Shown: positions 36,441 to 45,548, counted from the stretch's first letter. The stretch is 64,000 nt of DNA from Sulfotelmatobacter sp049792875 (GCA_049792875.1 JBARBI010000031.1:1-64000); one strand, 5' to 3'. Notes: generated by a model from the sequence alone, not told the origin. A program made the numbers and translations.

Positions 36441-37850
36441 CTATGCCGCTGGCCCGGCAGATGCGCGAGGCGATTTGCGCCACCGGTAGAAGAATGGAAT
36501 CCCTGCCACGATGACTGCGAGTCCGAGCGAGGAGCGCACCGGCCGGACCATCCACAGGTTGATGGTCAACGCGACGGCCGCCAATAAGAAAATCAGTGGA
36601 GTCCAGGGGTACCCCCAGGCGCGGTAAGGCCTCGGGAGATCCGGCGCCGTTCTGCGCAAACGAAGGAGTGCGATCGCCGTCAGCGCGAAGAAAATCCAGA
36701 CCGCGAAGACGAACAGCGAATATAGCTCTTCAAACGTGCCCGTTAATGCGAGCAGGGCCGCGATGGCGCCCAGAAAGATCAACGCGCCACTGGGCGTGTG
36801 AAAGGAAGGTTGGATCCGCGTGGCAAACTGGAAGAAGACGCCGTCCCGCGCCATCGCATACGGAATGCGGGCCCCGGTAAGCATCACCACGTGGAGAGCG
36901 CCTAATGCCGATATGGCCATGGCGGCCGTGAGCCAGGCTGCCCCTCGAGTACCGGCGAACGACTGCACTACATCCGATGCAACATGCTGCGAAGAAGCGA
37001 TTTGCGCGAACGGCAAAATGTGGAAATAAATCACAGTCGCCAACAGGTAGAGGCCGCCGACCGCGACCAGTCCCAGGATAATGGCGATCGGGATGTTTCT
37101 TTGAGGGTGCTCGATTTCCTCCCCCAAGTCACCGAGGTCGTTGAAACCGTTGTAGGCCCACATGGCGGGAACGAGGGCGGTCAACACCGCGCCGATGGTC
37201 CCCCAACTCCAAGGTGAAACCAGCGGGGCGGCCTCGATAGCATGTGACCTTCCGAACAAAACACCGGCAATGACAATCACCAAGATCGTTCCCATCTTCA
37301 GGCAGGTCAACAGCACCTGGATGGCCCCACCCAAACGGACGCTCAGATAGTTGATTGCGGTGACGGCCAGCACCACCAGGGCTGCCAACGGCTGTGCCGC
37401 AGTGAAGGTAAATTCGTAATTTCCCAGATGGCCAGAAAGCAAGGGCGTGCCCACAACGGGGAAAAGGAATCCCAGGAATCTGAGGAATCCTGCCGCCAGA
37501 GTGGCCATGGCTACCGGCCGTTCGAGAAACGAACTCATCCAACCAAAGAGAAATCCCCAGAGAGGACCGAGGCCAAAGTTCAGATAGACGTAAGGGCCTC
37601 CGGCTTTCGGGAATGCCGCGCCCAGTTCGGCATAGCAGAAGGCGCCGCACAGCACGATGAGGCCACCGGTAATCCACGCCGCGAACACCAGCGTGGCCGT
37701 CCCGACGACGCGGGCCATGTCGCTGGTGACGAGAAAGATTCCGGTGCCGATCGTGTCGCCGATTACGATCGCGGTCGCGGACCACAAGCCTAAGCCGCGA
37801 ACTAAATCCGCTCTTCTGGTCTGATCTGCCAAATGGGCCCCGTTTGCCAA
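36441..37850 (-). CDS. APC-family amino-acid permease
   Basis: The 469-residue inner-membrane protein has about 12 membrane segments. It opens with LGLWSATAIVIGDTIGTGIFLVTSD, the TM1 signature of APC/LAT transporters, with a GTGIF unwound loop, and continues with CYAELGAAFPKAGGPYVYL (TM2-3 loop). A TTG at 37850 or 37832 is the likely start; neither has a good ribosome site and no ATG is available before TM1. It is divergent from a D-threonine-aldolase-like gene, 155 bases away, so both may handle the same amino acid. Confidence 0.85.
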   Translation of the reverse strand: MANGAHLADQTRRADLVRGLGLWSATAIVIGDTIGTGIFLVTSDMARVVGTATLVFAAWITGGLIVLCGAFCYAELGAAFPKAGGPYVYLNFGLGPLWGFLFGWMSSFLERPVAMATLAAGFLRFLGFLFPVVGTPLLSGHLGNYEFTFTAAQPLAALVVLAVTAINYLSVRLGGAIQVLLTCLKMGTILVIVIAGVLFGRSHAIEAAPLVSPWSWGTIGAVLTALVPAMWAYNGFNDLGDLGEEIEHPQRNIPIAIILGLVAVGGLYLLATVIYFHILPFAQIASSQHVASDVVQSFAGTRGAAWLTAAMAISALGALHVVMLTGARIPYAMARDGVFFQFATRIQPSFHTPSGALIFLGAIAALLALTGTFEELYSLFVFAVWIFFALTAIALLRLRRTAPDLPRPYRAWGYPWTPLIFLLAAVALTINLWMVRPVRSSLGLAVIVAGIPFFYRWRKSPRASAGPAA

Positions 37851-38005
37851 GAAGGTTCAGCGAGCCTACTCTCCGCCATGGGGGTCGTCAACCAGCTCTA
37901 CGTCTCGTGCTCTACTTCTCGACGGATACCTGCCCTGCGGACGCGTGCAACGCGAAGGTGGTGCTTTGGCTCTCAATCCCTTTACGCGCTATCATCGAGG
38001 CCTGG

Positions 38006-39199
38006 ATGGCAATCCAGAAGTCCATGTTGAGCGAATTTAGCTGGGACGAGCGCTATCGCGTTTCCGGGATCGAAGACGTTCTGACCCCCGCACTGGCTAT
38101 GTATCCGGAAGTCATCGCCGCAAATATAGAGCGGACGTTGCAGTTGCTGGGCGGAAGCCCGGATCGCTGGCGGGTGCACATCAAGACCGCGAAGCTGGGG
38201 CATACTCTGCGCATGCTGGTAGAGCGGGGCATCCGCAATTTCAAGTGCGCGACCACGCTGGAGCTGCTGGTTGCTTGCCGCAGCGGCGCGGGCGACGTGC
38301 TCCTTGCCTATCCCTCGATGGGCGCGAATGCGCGCCGGGCGGGGGACATCGCCCAACAGTTTCCGGAGGTACGCATTTCAGTCCTGGCCGAGAACCAATT
38401 CCAGGTAAACCAGTGGCGCGGCTCGCGGGTGGGAATTTTTCTCGACATCAATCCAGGCATGAATCGGACCGGGATCGAGCAGAGCCAGAGTGACAGAGTG
38501 CTCGCGCTAGCGCGAGCGATAACCGAAGCGGGATTGGAATTTCGCGGCCTGCACTACTATGACGGGCACTATGGCGCGCTCTCAGAAAACGAGCGGACGC
38601 AGGCGGCACATCGTGGATATGACCGTTTGTTGGAAATTGTGAGTGAACTGGAACGCTCCGGCGTAAATGTGCCGGAAGTGATTACTGCGGGAACGCCAAC
38701 GCTGCCGTGCTCACTGAGCTACGCGGGACTTCGCAAAGGCAATTTCGTCCACCGCGTCTCACCAGGAACCATCGTTTATTGTGACGCCACCAGCCTCGAG
38801 CAACTCCCCTGTGCATATGGATACCAGCCCGCGGTGCTGGTTCTGACACGCGTGGTGAGTCGTCCTCACCAAGGGATTGTCACCTGTGATGCTGGTCACA
38901 AGGCGGTATCTGCCGATGCCGGAGTTCCGACCTGCGTGGTTGTGGGTCATCCCGACCTTGCGCCGCTTTCGCCCAGCGAAGAGCATCTGCCCATCGCCGT
39001 AGAGGAAGGAGCAACCAGTCCGCAGGTTGGGGAACTGCTGTATCTCCTGCCGCGTCACATTTGCCCCACGGTGAACAATTTCGATTGCGCGCTATTGGTA
39101 CGGAACGGCGAAATCGAGTCGATGGAAGAGGTTTCGGCTCGCGGACGTGAAGCACCGCGGCTGGCGAGGGCAGACCAAACGCTTTCTCTTCGACGTTAG
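38006..39199 (+). CDS. D-threonine aldolase/D-serine dehydratase-like PLP enzyme
   Basis: The 397-residue protein is of the alanine-racemase-fold DSD1 family. The PLP-lysine region is WRVHIKTAKLGH (~residues 55-66). LDINPGMNRTGI and GLHYYDGHYG lie in the barrel, and the C-terminal beta domain has CDAGHKAVSAD and the metal site HICPTVNNFDCAL (~355-367), whose His and Cys bind zinc or manganese. ATG 38006 follows GAGG. The enzyme would cleave or dehydrate a D-beta-hydroxy amino acid; the divergently encoded permease could supply it. Confidence 0.85.
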   Translation: MAIQKSMLSEFSWDERYRVSGIEDVLTPALAMYPEVIAANIERTLQLLGGSPDRWRVHIKTAKLGHTLRMLVERGIRNFKCATTLELLVACRSGAGDVLLAYPSMGANARRAGDIAQQFPEVRISVLAENQFQVNQWRGSRVGIFLDINPGMNRTGIEQSQSDRVLALARAITEAGLEFRGLHYYDGHYGALSENERTQAAHRGYDRLLEIVSELERSGVNVPEVITAGTPTLPCSLSYAGLRKGNFVHRVSPGTIVYCDATSLEQLPCAYGYQPAVLVLTRVVSRPHQGIVTCDAGHKAVSADAGVPTCVVVGHPDLAPLSPSEEHLPIAVEEGATSPQVGELLYLLPRHICPTVNNFDCALLVRNGEIESMEEVSARGREAPRLARADQTLSLRR

Positions 39200-39203
39200 C
39201 GAT

Positions 39204-39587
39204 CTAATCACCGGCCTTCAGCGCTTTCCACGGACGCGCCGTCTGCCAAAGCTCATATAGGTATCCGTCAGGACCCCTAAAATAAGTCCACGCTTCGTAT
39301 TCGTTGCCATCCACTTCAGTGACGAACCCGACACCCTGGGACTCCAACTCCTTCCTGGCCGTCCGCACATCCTCCACCTGAAAGCCCAGAACTGGACACG
39401 TGTGAAGCCGATAGAAACGGCTCTCCGGGCCGAAGACCTCGAACAGTTGTCCCGATGGTACCTCAAACTGGACCAACCCCTCACCCCGGCGCAGGAGGGA
39501 AAGGCCCAGTACTTCGGAAAAGAAGCGCTCGGTGGATTTCAGGTTGGCAGTTCGAACACCCGCCCAGGTGTACCCAAGCACACGCAT
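39204..39587 (-). CDS. VOC/glyoxalase-fold protein
   Basis: The 127-residue protein is one VOC module with beta-alpha-beta-beta-beta repeats: YTWAGVRTANLKSTERFFSEVLGLSL at the N-terminus and LGFQVEDVRTARKELESQGV plus GPDGYLYELWQ at the C-terminus, where Glu is a possible metal ligand. ATG 39587 follows AAGGGA; a longer frame upstream lacks such a site. Its substrate is unknown. It is transcribed away from the aldolase gene end and toward it convergently. Confidence 0.8.
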   Translation of the reverse strand: MRVLGYTWAGVRTANLKSTERFFSEVLGLSLLRRGEGLVQFEVPSGQLFEVFGPESRFYRLHTCPVLGFQVEDVRTARKELESQGVGFVTEVDGNEYEAWTYFRGPDGYLYELWQTARPWKALKAGD

Positions 39588-39666
39588 TGGCCATCCCTTC
39601 TTTTCCCGCTCCGTTGTCGGTATCCGTGAGTTCTTGTCCAACTTCGGTTTCGAGAGAGCGTCGCCC

Positions 39667-40116
39667 TTACTTTCTACCTCGCCGTGCCGCCCGTTTCTTG
39701 GGAGTGCGCACTCGTCTTTTCCCCGCGTTCCCGGCGGTGTAGGCAATGCAATCGATTTCGATCAGCATGCCAGGTGAATGGCCAAGGTCGCTGCCGACTG
39801 TCGTGCGGACCGGATAGGGCTTTGAAAAACGCTTCGCATACACTGCGTTGTATCGCGCGAAAAGGGCGGTGTCGCTGAGGTGGACCGTGACTTTGACCAC
39901 ATCCCGAAGGGAGGCTCCATCCGCCTGAAGAATGGCGGAGAGGTTATCGATGGTCTGCTCGGTCTGCGGTTCAATGCTATCGCCCACCAGAGCTCCGGTG
40001 ACCGGGTCAATGGGGCCGGTGCCGGTCACAAAGATGAAATCTCCAGCTCGCCATCCCTGGGAGTACGCGCCCTGCGGGGGCGCCCCACGCTTGCTCTGAA
40101 TTTCGTATTTCGCCAT
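39667..40116 (-). CDS. RidA/YjgF family protein with basic tail
   Basis: RidA proteins hydrolyse reactive enamine/imine intermediates, which PLP enzymes such as the neighbouring aldolase release. The 149-residue sequence has AYSQGWRAGDFIFVTGTGPIDP, VVKVTVHLSD, YNAVYAKRF and RTTVGSDL with the conserved Arg. A lysine/arginine-rich extension (KRRVRTPKKRAARRGRK, ~residues 132-149) is unusual and may bind nucleic acid or be disordered. Classic RidA proteins end near residue 130. Confidence 0.87.
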   Translation of the reverse strand: MAKYEIQSKRGAPPQGAYSQGWRAGDFIFVTGTGPIDPVTGALVGDSIEPQTEQTIDNLSAILQADGASLRDVVKVTVHLSDTALFARYNAVYAKRFSKPYPVRTTVGSDLGHSPGMLIEIDCIAYTAGNAGKRRVRTPKKRAARRGRK

Positions 40117-40313
40117 GTTCTCCTCGTCGTATCGCAGCTCCGATGGAGCAGTGAATCTTAGCGTGCAGTCTCCGGCACGGGTTTCCCCTCGACAACTTCA
40201 CCCCAGTTGGAATGTCAATGCAGGTGGAAGGAATCATTTTTTTTGAGATACGGATGTGCTGTTTCCGCAGTGGGTAGCAGGGTCGGCGCAGTGCTCAACG
40301 GGCCCGAGTCAGT

Positions 40314-41417
40314 TCACCGCCCGCCGGTTACGATCCCGCCCGGGCCTGGATTTCCCGGTTGATGCGGATCACTCGGAGGCGCCCCCAGGGGGGCCGGGGT
40401 CGGGCCTTCAGCAGGTTTCGGGGCGTTTTCAGGGTCCTCGCCGGGACGGCGCAGGCTGGGAGCGTTGGGCGGTCGCTCTTCCTGCTTGGCCTCCGTGTCT
40501 TTATCGGGGCGCGGCAGGATCACTTCCTTGTCGGTGCGCACTATCTTCTGGCCGCCGACTTTCATGGTTTCCACGCGCACAACTTCGTCGCTCACAATGC
40601 GCACGAAGTCCACGTCCTGCGGCGGTTCGCCGTAGATCCATTCTTCATAATCGGTGTCGCCGTCTTTCTCGCGCACCTTTCTGGGCGGCTTGCCCCGTGC
40701 GTGTAACACCATTTCCGTGTTCATCCCCACCAGCACGTTGTGGGTCTGAATCGCTTCCCTCACCTTGGGAGGCACGGTATCGAGATACGCTTCTTCCTTG
40801 CTCCTGGCATTGAAATCGAGCACGGGGAGGAGGAGATCGCGCAACTGTCGCGCGGTCATTTCCGGGACATACTCATCGAAGTAGATATCCAGATAGGTCC
40901 CGTGCGGATTGGGCTGCGATTCACTGGGCGTTATCGGAGTCTGGGAATTCGCTCCACTGATCTCTATGTGTTCGTACCACTTTTTGCGGTGAATGGGGCC
41001 GCCGTTGATGTCGAAATGAATGTGGTCATTCTTGATCTGGACGTAGGAGATGTGCGCCGGATCGCCCGGCCTTACCGCTGGCCCCCAGAGGGCCAGAGCT
41101 TGCTGCAACTCCTGACCATTCGGCGTAACCAGACCGTCCTTGATTTTGAGTCCCTTTGCGCCCATGGGAAAGGCCGTCCGCGCATAAAGGATCTGGGCTT
41201 CGAAGTCGCGGATGATTTCGAGACGCGTCTGTTTCGACATGCGCGGGGCGTTGGCAGGAATGGGAGGGGCAGGCACTTGAGCCTGGGTTGTTCGGCTGAG
41301 CGACACCGGCGCCGGCGATTCCCCGGGCGGGACCGGATTGTTGTTTTGACCGAAGACGTGGATCGCCGGGAAAAGAACGGGGAGGAACAGGAGGGACACG
41401 ACACGAAGACGTTCCAT
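40314..41417 (-). CDS. Secreted, proline-rich protein of unknown function
   Basis: The 367-residue protein has a signal peptide (RLRVVSLLFLPVLFPAIHVFG). The folded part (~55-270) contains ILYARTAFPMGAKGLKIKDG and TAFP-type repeats, HFDINGGPIHRKKWYEHI and a lipase-free beta region. A low-complexity tail rich in Pro, Glu and Gly (~300-366) follows. I recognise no enzyme signature. ATG 41417 gives the shortest complete signal peptide. It is divergent from the GAF-TonB gene. Confidence 0.65.
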   Translation of the reverse strand: MERLRVVSLLFLPVLFPAIHVFGQNNNPVPPGESPAPVSLSRTTQAQVPAPPIPANAPRMSKQTRLEIIRDFEAQILYARTAFPMGAKGLKIKDGLVTPNGQELQQALALWGPAVRPGDPAHISYVQIKNDHIHFDINGGPIHRKKWYEHIEISGANSQTPITPSESQPNPHGTYLDIYFDEYVPEMTARQLRDLLLPVLDFNARSKEEAYLDTVPPKVREAIQTHNVLVGMNTEMVLHARGKPPRKVREKDGDTDYEEWIYGEPPQDVDFVRIVSDEVVRVETMKVGGQKIVRTDKEVILPRPDKDTEAKQEERPPNAPSLRRPGEDPENAPKPAEGPTPAPLGAPPSDPHQPGNPGPGGIVTGGR

Positions 41418-41658
41418 AAAACACCCCAGGGCCGACTTGGGTCCATTATAGCGCGGCATGCAACCTCTGAAGATCACAGATTGAAAGAATCTGGAGAACC
41501 CTTTGCGGTTGGCATGTACTTCTGAGTGTGGACTTCGAACCTCTTTGGGGATTGACAGCGCGGTCATTTTGCTACAAACTCTTTGCCACTCGCGCTTTCG
41601 CCACGTCGATGCGAGGCGGCTTCGTCACTGGCCAATTTCGACTCATACGGGCCGTGCC

Positions 41659-43095
41659 ATGGACATTTCGCCGCTAACGCCTGCATCAGGACCCGATGTA
41701 CCGAGCCGTGACTCCCCGCCCATTCCATTGCCAGTCAAGCAAGCCGGCTTCTCGGGTGGCGCTGAACCCAACGCGCTGGTAGACGTTCTGCGCCAGGCCG
41801 TCGCTGCGGGCACACGCTCCACGGATTCCATTCTGCGTGCCGCCACCGATGCTGCGCGGGTTCTGACCGGCGCACACGGAACGGCGCTCGCCCTGCGCAG
41901 TAACGGAGTCATCCGTTGCCGAGCGCGGAGCGGCAAAATCGCCCCGGAGCTGGGAGCCCCGCTCAATGTAGATTCAGGAATCTCAGGCGAGTGCCTGCGG
42001 GCGGCGGCTATTCTGGTTTGCAACGATGCCGCCACTGATCCGCGCGTGGATCCGGAGGTCTGCTTCACGCTGGGAGTTCGTTCCATCGTCGTGGTACCCC
42101 TGCGCGGCGCCATGGGAGTCGCCGGAATTCTGGAAGCCTTCTCCACCCGTGCGGACGCCTTCGGACGCGAACAAATCGATTCCCTGCGGGCATTAGCGGA
42201 GGTCGCCGAAAAGGCCTATGACCGCGAAAGCCGACCTGAGCGTCCCGCTCCCGCCCCTGTAACTCCGCCGGCCAGTCAGCCCTTACCCTTCGATCCGCCC
42301 ACCTCTGCGGAGGAGCTGCGCGTCAGCAAGTTCTCCGACGAATATTCTCCCAATCGGCGCTATTGGATTCCAGGAGTCGTGGCGATTGCCTTGCTGATGG
42401 TGGCAATGGTGGTGTGGTTGAGTTGGCGCGATCCGGCCTCGGAAATCGCGGCCAGCGAACGTGCAAAGAAGGTCCGCACGCCCGAGGAGCATTCCCTTCC
42501 CGCGGCACTCGTCTCGCCGTCGAAGCCCGACCCGGGAATCGCAGGCCGCCAGTCCGCCCGGTCGAAAACCAAGGATGTGCTGCAAAACGCGGCTCAAATC
42601 GAGCCCGCAACGGGCGGCCCGCATCGGGCGGATCCGGCCCCGAGTCCGACGGCGGAACTGTCGCTACCGAAGCAAGCGCAGAAAGATCCCGCACTATCCA
42701 CTGTGCCAGAATCGGCCAGTGAACCGCCCCCTTCGGTATCGGTGGAAGGAGGGAGTGCCCCGGACGCGCTGGCCCACTGGGGTTCAGCAACAGCCGTGCG
42801 GCCGCAACTGGGAGCCGCGATCTCCCAAGGCGTTACTGAAGCTAGCCTGATCCGCAGGGTGGATCCAATTTACCCACAGCCGGCACGAATCGAGAGGCTG
42901 TCCGGCTCGGTAATCCTCGACGCTACCATTGGCGAAGATGGAACCATCCACGAAGTTAAGGTCATCAGTGGACCCCCGCTGCTAGCTGACGCCGCCACCG
43001 AAGCCGTCAAAAAATGGCGCTACAGGCCTTCCCTGCTCGATGGAAGACCGGTTGCGGTCCAGGAGCGGATCACAGTTGTTTTCAAACTTCCGTGA
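41659..43095 (+). CDS. GAF-domain/transmembrane/TonB C-terminal fusion protein
   Basis: The 478-residue protein has an N-terminal cytoplasmic GAF-type domain (~30-185: VLTGAHGTALALRSNGVIRC, SGISGECLRAAAILVCND, VRSIVVVPLRG), one membrane helix (WIPGVVAIALLMVAMVVWLSW, ~ 236-256), a proline/serine-rich spacer (~260-390) and a TonB C-terminal domain (VDPIYPQPARIERLSGSVIL, KKWRYRPSLLDGRPV). This couples a small-molecule or redox-sensing domain to an energy transducer. The start ATG 41659 lacks a strong ribosome site. No ExbBD genes are adjacent. Confidence 0.8.
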   Translation: MDISPLTPASGPDVPSRDSPPIPLPVKQAGFSGGAEPNALVDVLRQAVAAGTRSTDSILRAATDAARVLTGAHGTALALRSNGVIRCRARSGKIAPELGAPLNVDSGISGECLRAAAILVCNDAATDPRVDPEVCFTLGVRSIVVVPLRGAMGVAGILEAFSTRADAFGREQIDSLRALAEVAEKAYDRESRPERPAPAPVTPPASQPLPFDPPTSAEELRVSKFSDEYSPNRRYWIPGVVAIALLMVAMVVWLSWRDPASEIAASERAKKVRTPEEHSLPAALVSPSKPDPGIAGRQSARSKTKDVLQNAAQIEPATGGPHRADPAPSPTAELSLPKQAQKDPALSTVPESASEPPPSVSVEGGSAPDALAHWGSATAVRPQLGAAISQGVTEASLIRRVDPIYPQPARIERLSGSVILDATIGEDGTIHEVKVISGPPLLADAATEAVKKWRYRPSLLDGRPVAVQERITVVFKLP

Positions 43096-43187
43096 GAGAT
43101 TTTGGGATCGGGGTTGCGGGCACGCACCTGTTGTTCCAGTGAAGGAAAGGCGCACCAGGGTATCTATGCCGTGACCGCTAGCAACTT

Positions 43188-43748
43188 CTAGGTCAGGTTC
43201 AGCGCCTTCTTGATGGTGCCGCGCTCTTTCTGGATCTTTTCCTGCAGCAGTGTGATGGCGTAGATGAGCTGTTCGGGACGCGGTGGACAGCCGGGAACGT
43301 ACACATCCACCGGAATCACCTGGTTGACACTCTGGACCAGCGCGTAGTTCTGGAAGACTCCCCCCGAGGTGGCGCACGCGCCCATCGACATCACCCACTT
43401 CGGCTCGGGCATCTGCTCCCACAACTGGCGGATCACCGGCGCCATCTTGTTCGACACGCGGCCCGCAATAATCATCAGATCACTCTGGCGCGGCGAGGGG
43501 CGAAATACCTCAGCGCCAAAACGGGCGATATCAAAACGCGACGCGCCCATGGACATCATCTCAATGGCGCAGCAGGCGAGGCCGAACGTCATGGGCCAGA
43601 TCGAACTCTTGCGCATCCAGTTGACCGCGGAGTCCATCGTCGTGAGAATCAGTCCCTCCGGGGTTGGGTTGCCGAAGGTGAGATCCTTGACGGTCTTCTG
43701 GCCGTTCTCGACGTCGATGTAGGGTCCGAAGTTGAGTTCGCGGGACAT
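43188..43748 (-). CDS. nuoB: NADH-quinone oxidoreductase subunit B
   Basis: NuoB carries cluster N2, the last electron carrier of complex I before quinone. The 186-residue protein shows the ligand cysteines in GLACCAIEM (~residues 57-65), MGACATSGG (~122-130) and VPGCPPRPEQL (~150-160). Length is normal. It is not flanked by other nuo genes in this window, so complex I is split or this copy is an orphan. It converges on the GAF-TonB gene. Confidence 0.93.
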   Translation of the reverse strand: MSRELNFGPYIDVENGQKTVKDLTFGNPTPEGLILTTMDSAVNWMRKSSIWPMTFGLACCAIEMMSMGASRFDIARFGAEVFRPSPRQSDLMIIAGRVSNKMAPVIRQLWEQMPEPKWVMSMGACATSGGVFQNYALVQSVNQVIPVDVYVPGCPPRPEQLIYAITLLQEKIQKERGTIKKALNLT

Positions 43749-43796
43749 GAAACCATTCTAAATCAATTGAGGATTCCTTAAGGACCACTGCGCCGG

Positions 43797-44033
43797 CTAT
43801 TTTGCAGCGGCCGCCCGTCGAACAGCCCTCCCTGCGGACTGAGGTAGCCGCACGGGTACGAAGTATTCCTCAGGATAGAGATAGTCTTCGCCCGACTCGT
43901 CGATGACTCTAATCTGGCCGAGCTTAGTAGCAGCCCCGTCCGCAACGACCTGATAAAGCTTCCGAAGTTCGAGTGAGGCGGCGTAGTCACTGCTCTTCAC
44001 GCAAACGACAAATCGAGGTTCAGTCCGCTTCAT
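43797..44033 (-). CDS. Conserved small protein, first-stop partner of a two-gene unit
   Basis: The 78-residue product has FVVCVKSSDYAASLELRKLYQVV and RVIDESGEDYLYPEEYFVPV, a pattern found in many small, functionally unassigned bacterial proteins. It has no membrane segment. Its start overlaps the end of the 44030-44251 gene by four bases (ATGA), so the pair is co-translated. Sequence pairing of this kind often marks toxin-antitoxin modules, but no family evidence supports that here. Confidence 0.7.
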   Translation of the reverse strand: MKRTEPRFVVCVKSSDYAASLELRKLYQVVADGAATKLGQIRVIDESGEDYLYPEEYFVPVRLPQSAGRAVRRAAAAK

Positions 44034-44251
44034 TGAATCCCCAGGATACGCTTGATCTTGTGCTCTTTAGCGCCGATGCCGTGCGCTTCGTACCAGTGCA
44101 CTTCCGCATGAAACATCCTACCATCCGCCAATTGTACGGTTGCCGCGGCGGCCACCGTAGAGCTTCGACCATCGACGCCGTTCCCGAATGCCTGTGCCCG
44201 AGGCAATCGTTTCAATATTCGAAACACGACCGATGATCTTAAAAAACACAA
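44030..44251 (-). CDS. Conserved small protein, upstream partner of a two-gene unit
   Basis: The 73-residue product contains VQLADGRMFHAEVHWYEAHGIGAKEHKIKRIL; the ending (HWYEAHGIGxKExKIKR) is a motif I have seen repeatedly in small hypothetical proteins. The start is unclear: TTG 44251 and GTG 44227 are both in frame. It overlaps the downstream 78-residue gene by four bases. The alternative is that only the C-terminal 50 residues are translated. Confidence 0.55.
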   Translation of the reverse strand: MCFLRSSVVFRILKRLPRAQAFGNGVDGRSSTVAAAATVQLADGRMFHAEVHWYEAHGIGAKEHKIKRILGIQ

Positions 44252-44317
44252 GGTCCGATTGTACTCCTGGGATCTCAGGCTCTTTGGTGATCACCCGGTG
44301 CTCGGCAGTGAAAGACG

Positions 44318-45340
44318 CTACGGGTTCACGACAACCTTCCCGAACATTTGACTCTTTTCTAGGTACTGATGTGCAGCACGGATTTCGTTCAGCGGAAAGA
44401 GACGGTCCACGACCGGTTTGAGCCGGCCCGCGAAGACGTGGCCCAATACCTCATGCAGTTCGCCCATCGTCCCCATGTAGGAACCGAGCAGGGTCAACTG
44501 CCGCGCGAAAAGATGGCGCAAATCGAGTCCCACGGTGGGACCGGTGGTCGCGCCACAGGTCACCAGCTTGCCGCCGCTTTTGAGGGATCGCATACTCTCA
44601 TCCCACGTCGCCGCGCCCACGTGCTCGACCACGATGTCGACGCCTTCTTTGTTTGTGATTTTCCGGACTTCCTCCGAGATCTTCTGCTTGTAGTGATTGA
44701 TGCCGAAATCCGCGCCGAGAGCACGGCCCTTCTCGAGTTTCGCTTCGTCGCCGGCCGTTGTGATCACACGGCAGCGGAAGAGTTTGGCGATCTGGATGGC
44801 GGCGATGCCGACGCCTGAGCTTGCGCCCAGTACCAGGACAGTTTGTCCAGGTCGCACGGCGGCCAAACCCACCAACATGTGCCACGCGGTCACGAACACG
44901 AGCGGGACACTGGCCGCCTGATTAAAATCGAGCGTGTCGGGAATGGGAATGATGTTCGCTGCCGGTACGGCGAACAGCTCGCAATTGCCGCCGTCGACGG
45001 CATTCCCGATGACCGTGAACTCGCGGCACTGGTTCTGCACTCCGGCGAGGCACTTTACGCAGCGTCCGCAGAAATGCATGGGCGCGATCAGGACTCGCTG
45101 GCCGATTGTGACTCCGGTGATGTATTCACCAACTTCGACTACCTCACCCGCGATGTCGCTGCCGAGAATATGCGGCAGTTTCACGCCCGGCAGTCCTTTG
45201 CGGACCCACACGTCAAGATGGTTGAGCGAGCAGGCTTTCACGCGAACCAGCACCTGATCTTTGCGCGGTTGCGGGTCTGGGATGTCCTCGTAGGTCAGGA
45301 CTTCGGGTCCACCGAATTGATGAATGCGGACGGCTTTCAT
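44318..45340 (-). CDS. Zinc-binding medium-chain alcohol dehydrogenase/quinone oxidoreductase-like protein
   Basis: The 340-residue enzyme has the MDR layout: GroES-like domain with HILGSDIAGEVVEVG (~residues 57-71), structural-zinc cysteines in CGRCVKCLAGVQNQC (~91-105), and a Rossmann domain with LGASSGVGIAAIQIAK (~173-188). These enzymes use NAD(P)H to interconvert alcohols and carbonyls, or reduce quinones; the substrate is unknown. A frame-consistent start at ATG 45340 gives the classic MKAVRIHQFGGPEVL beginning. Confidence 0.9.
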   Translation of the reverse strand: MKAVRIHQFGGPEVLTYEDIPDPQPRKDQVLVRVKACSLNHLDVWVRKGLPGVKLPHILGSDIAGEVVEVGEYITGVTIGQRVLIAPMHFCGRCVKCLAGVQNQCREFTVIGNAVDGGNCELFAVPAANIIPIPDTLDFNQAASVPLVFVTAWHMLVGLAAVRPGQTVLVLGASSGVGIAAIQIAKLFRCRVITTAGDEAKLEKGRALGADFGINHYKQKISEEVRKITNKEGVDIVVEHVGAATWDESMRSLKSGGKLVTCGATTGPTVGLDLRHLFARQLTLLGSYMGTMGELHEVLGHVFAGRLKPVVDRLFPLNEIRAAHQYLEKSQMFGKVVVNP

Positions 45341-45548
45341 AAGAGCGTTCTCCGCGTCAAAGGGACGCTACCACAACTTGCTCCTCCTCAGTTGCCCTCG
45401 CGAGCTTTCTTTGCGGGCTTTGCAGTAAAGATCTTAAACCGCAAAGGACGCGAAGATGTCGTTGGAGAAACCGAAGGGTGGAGGACACCAACGTGAATTG
45501 ACTCTCCCCTGTTAACCGACTGATAATCGTGAGAACAAGGCGCTCGCC

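Noticed and set aside
38885..38900. TGTGATGCTGGTCACA, another TGTGA-N6-TCACA palindrome
   Set aside because: It lies inside the aldolase-like coding sequence and encodes the conserved motif CDAGHKA, so codon constraint explains it.
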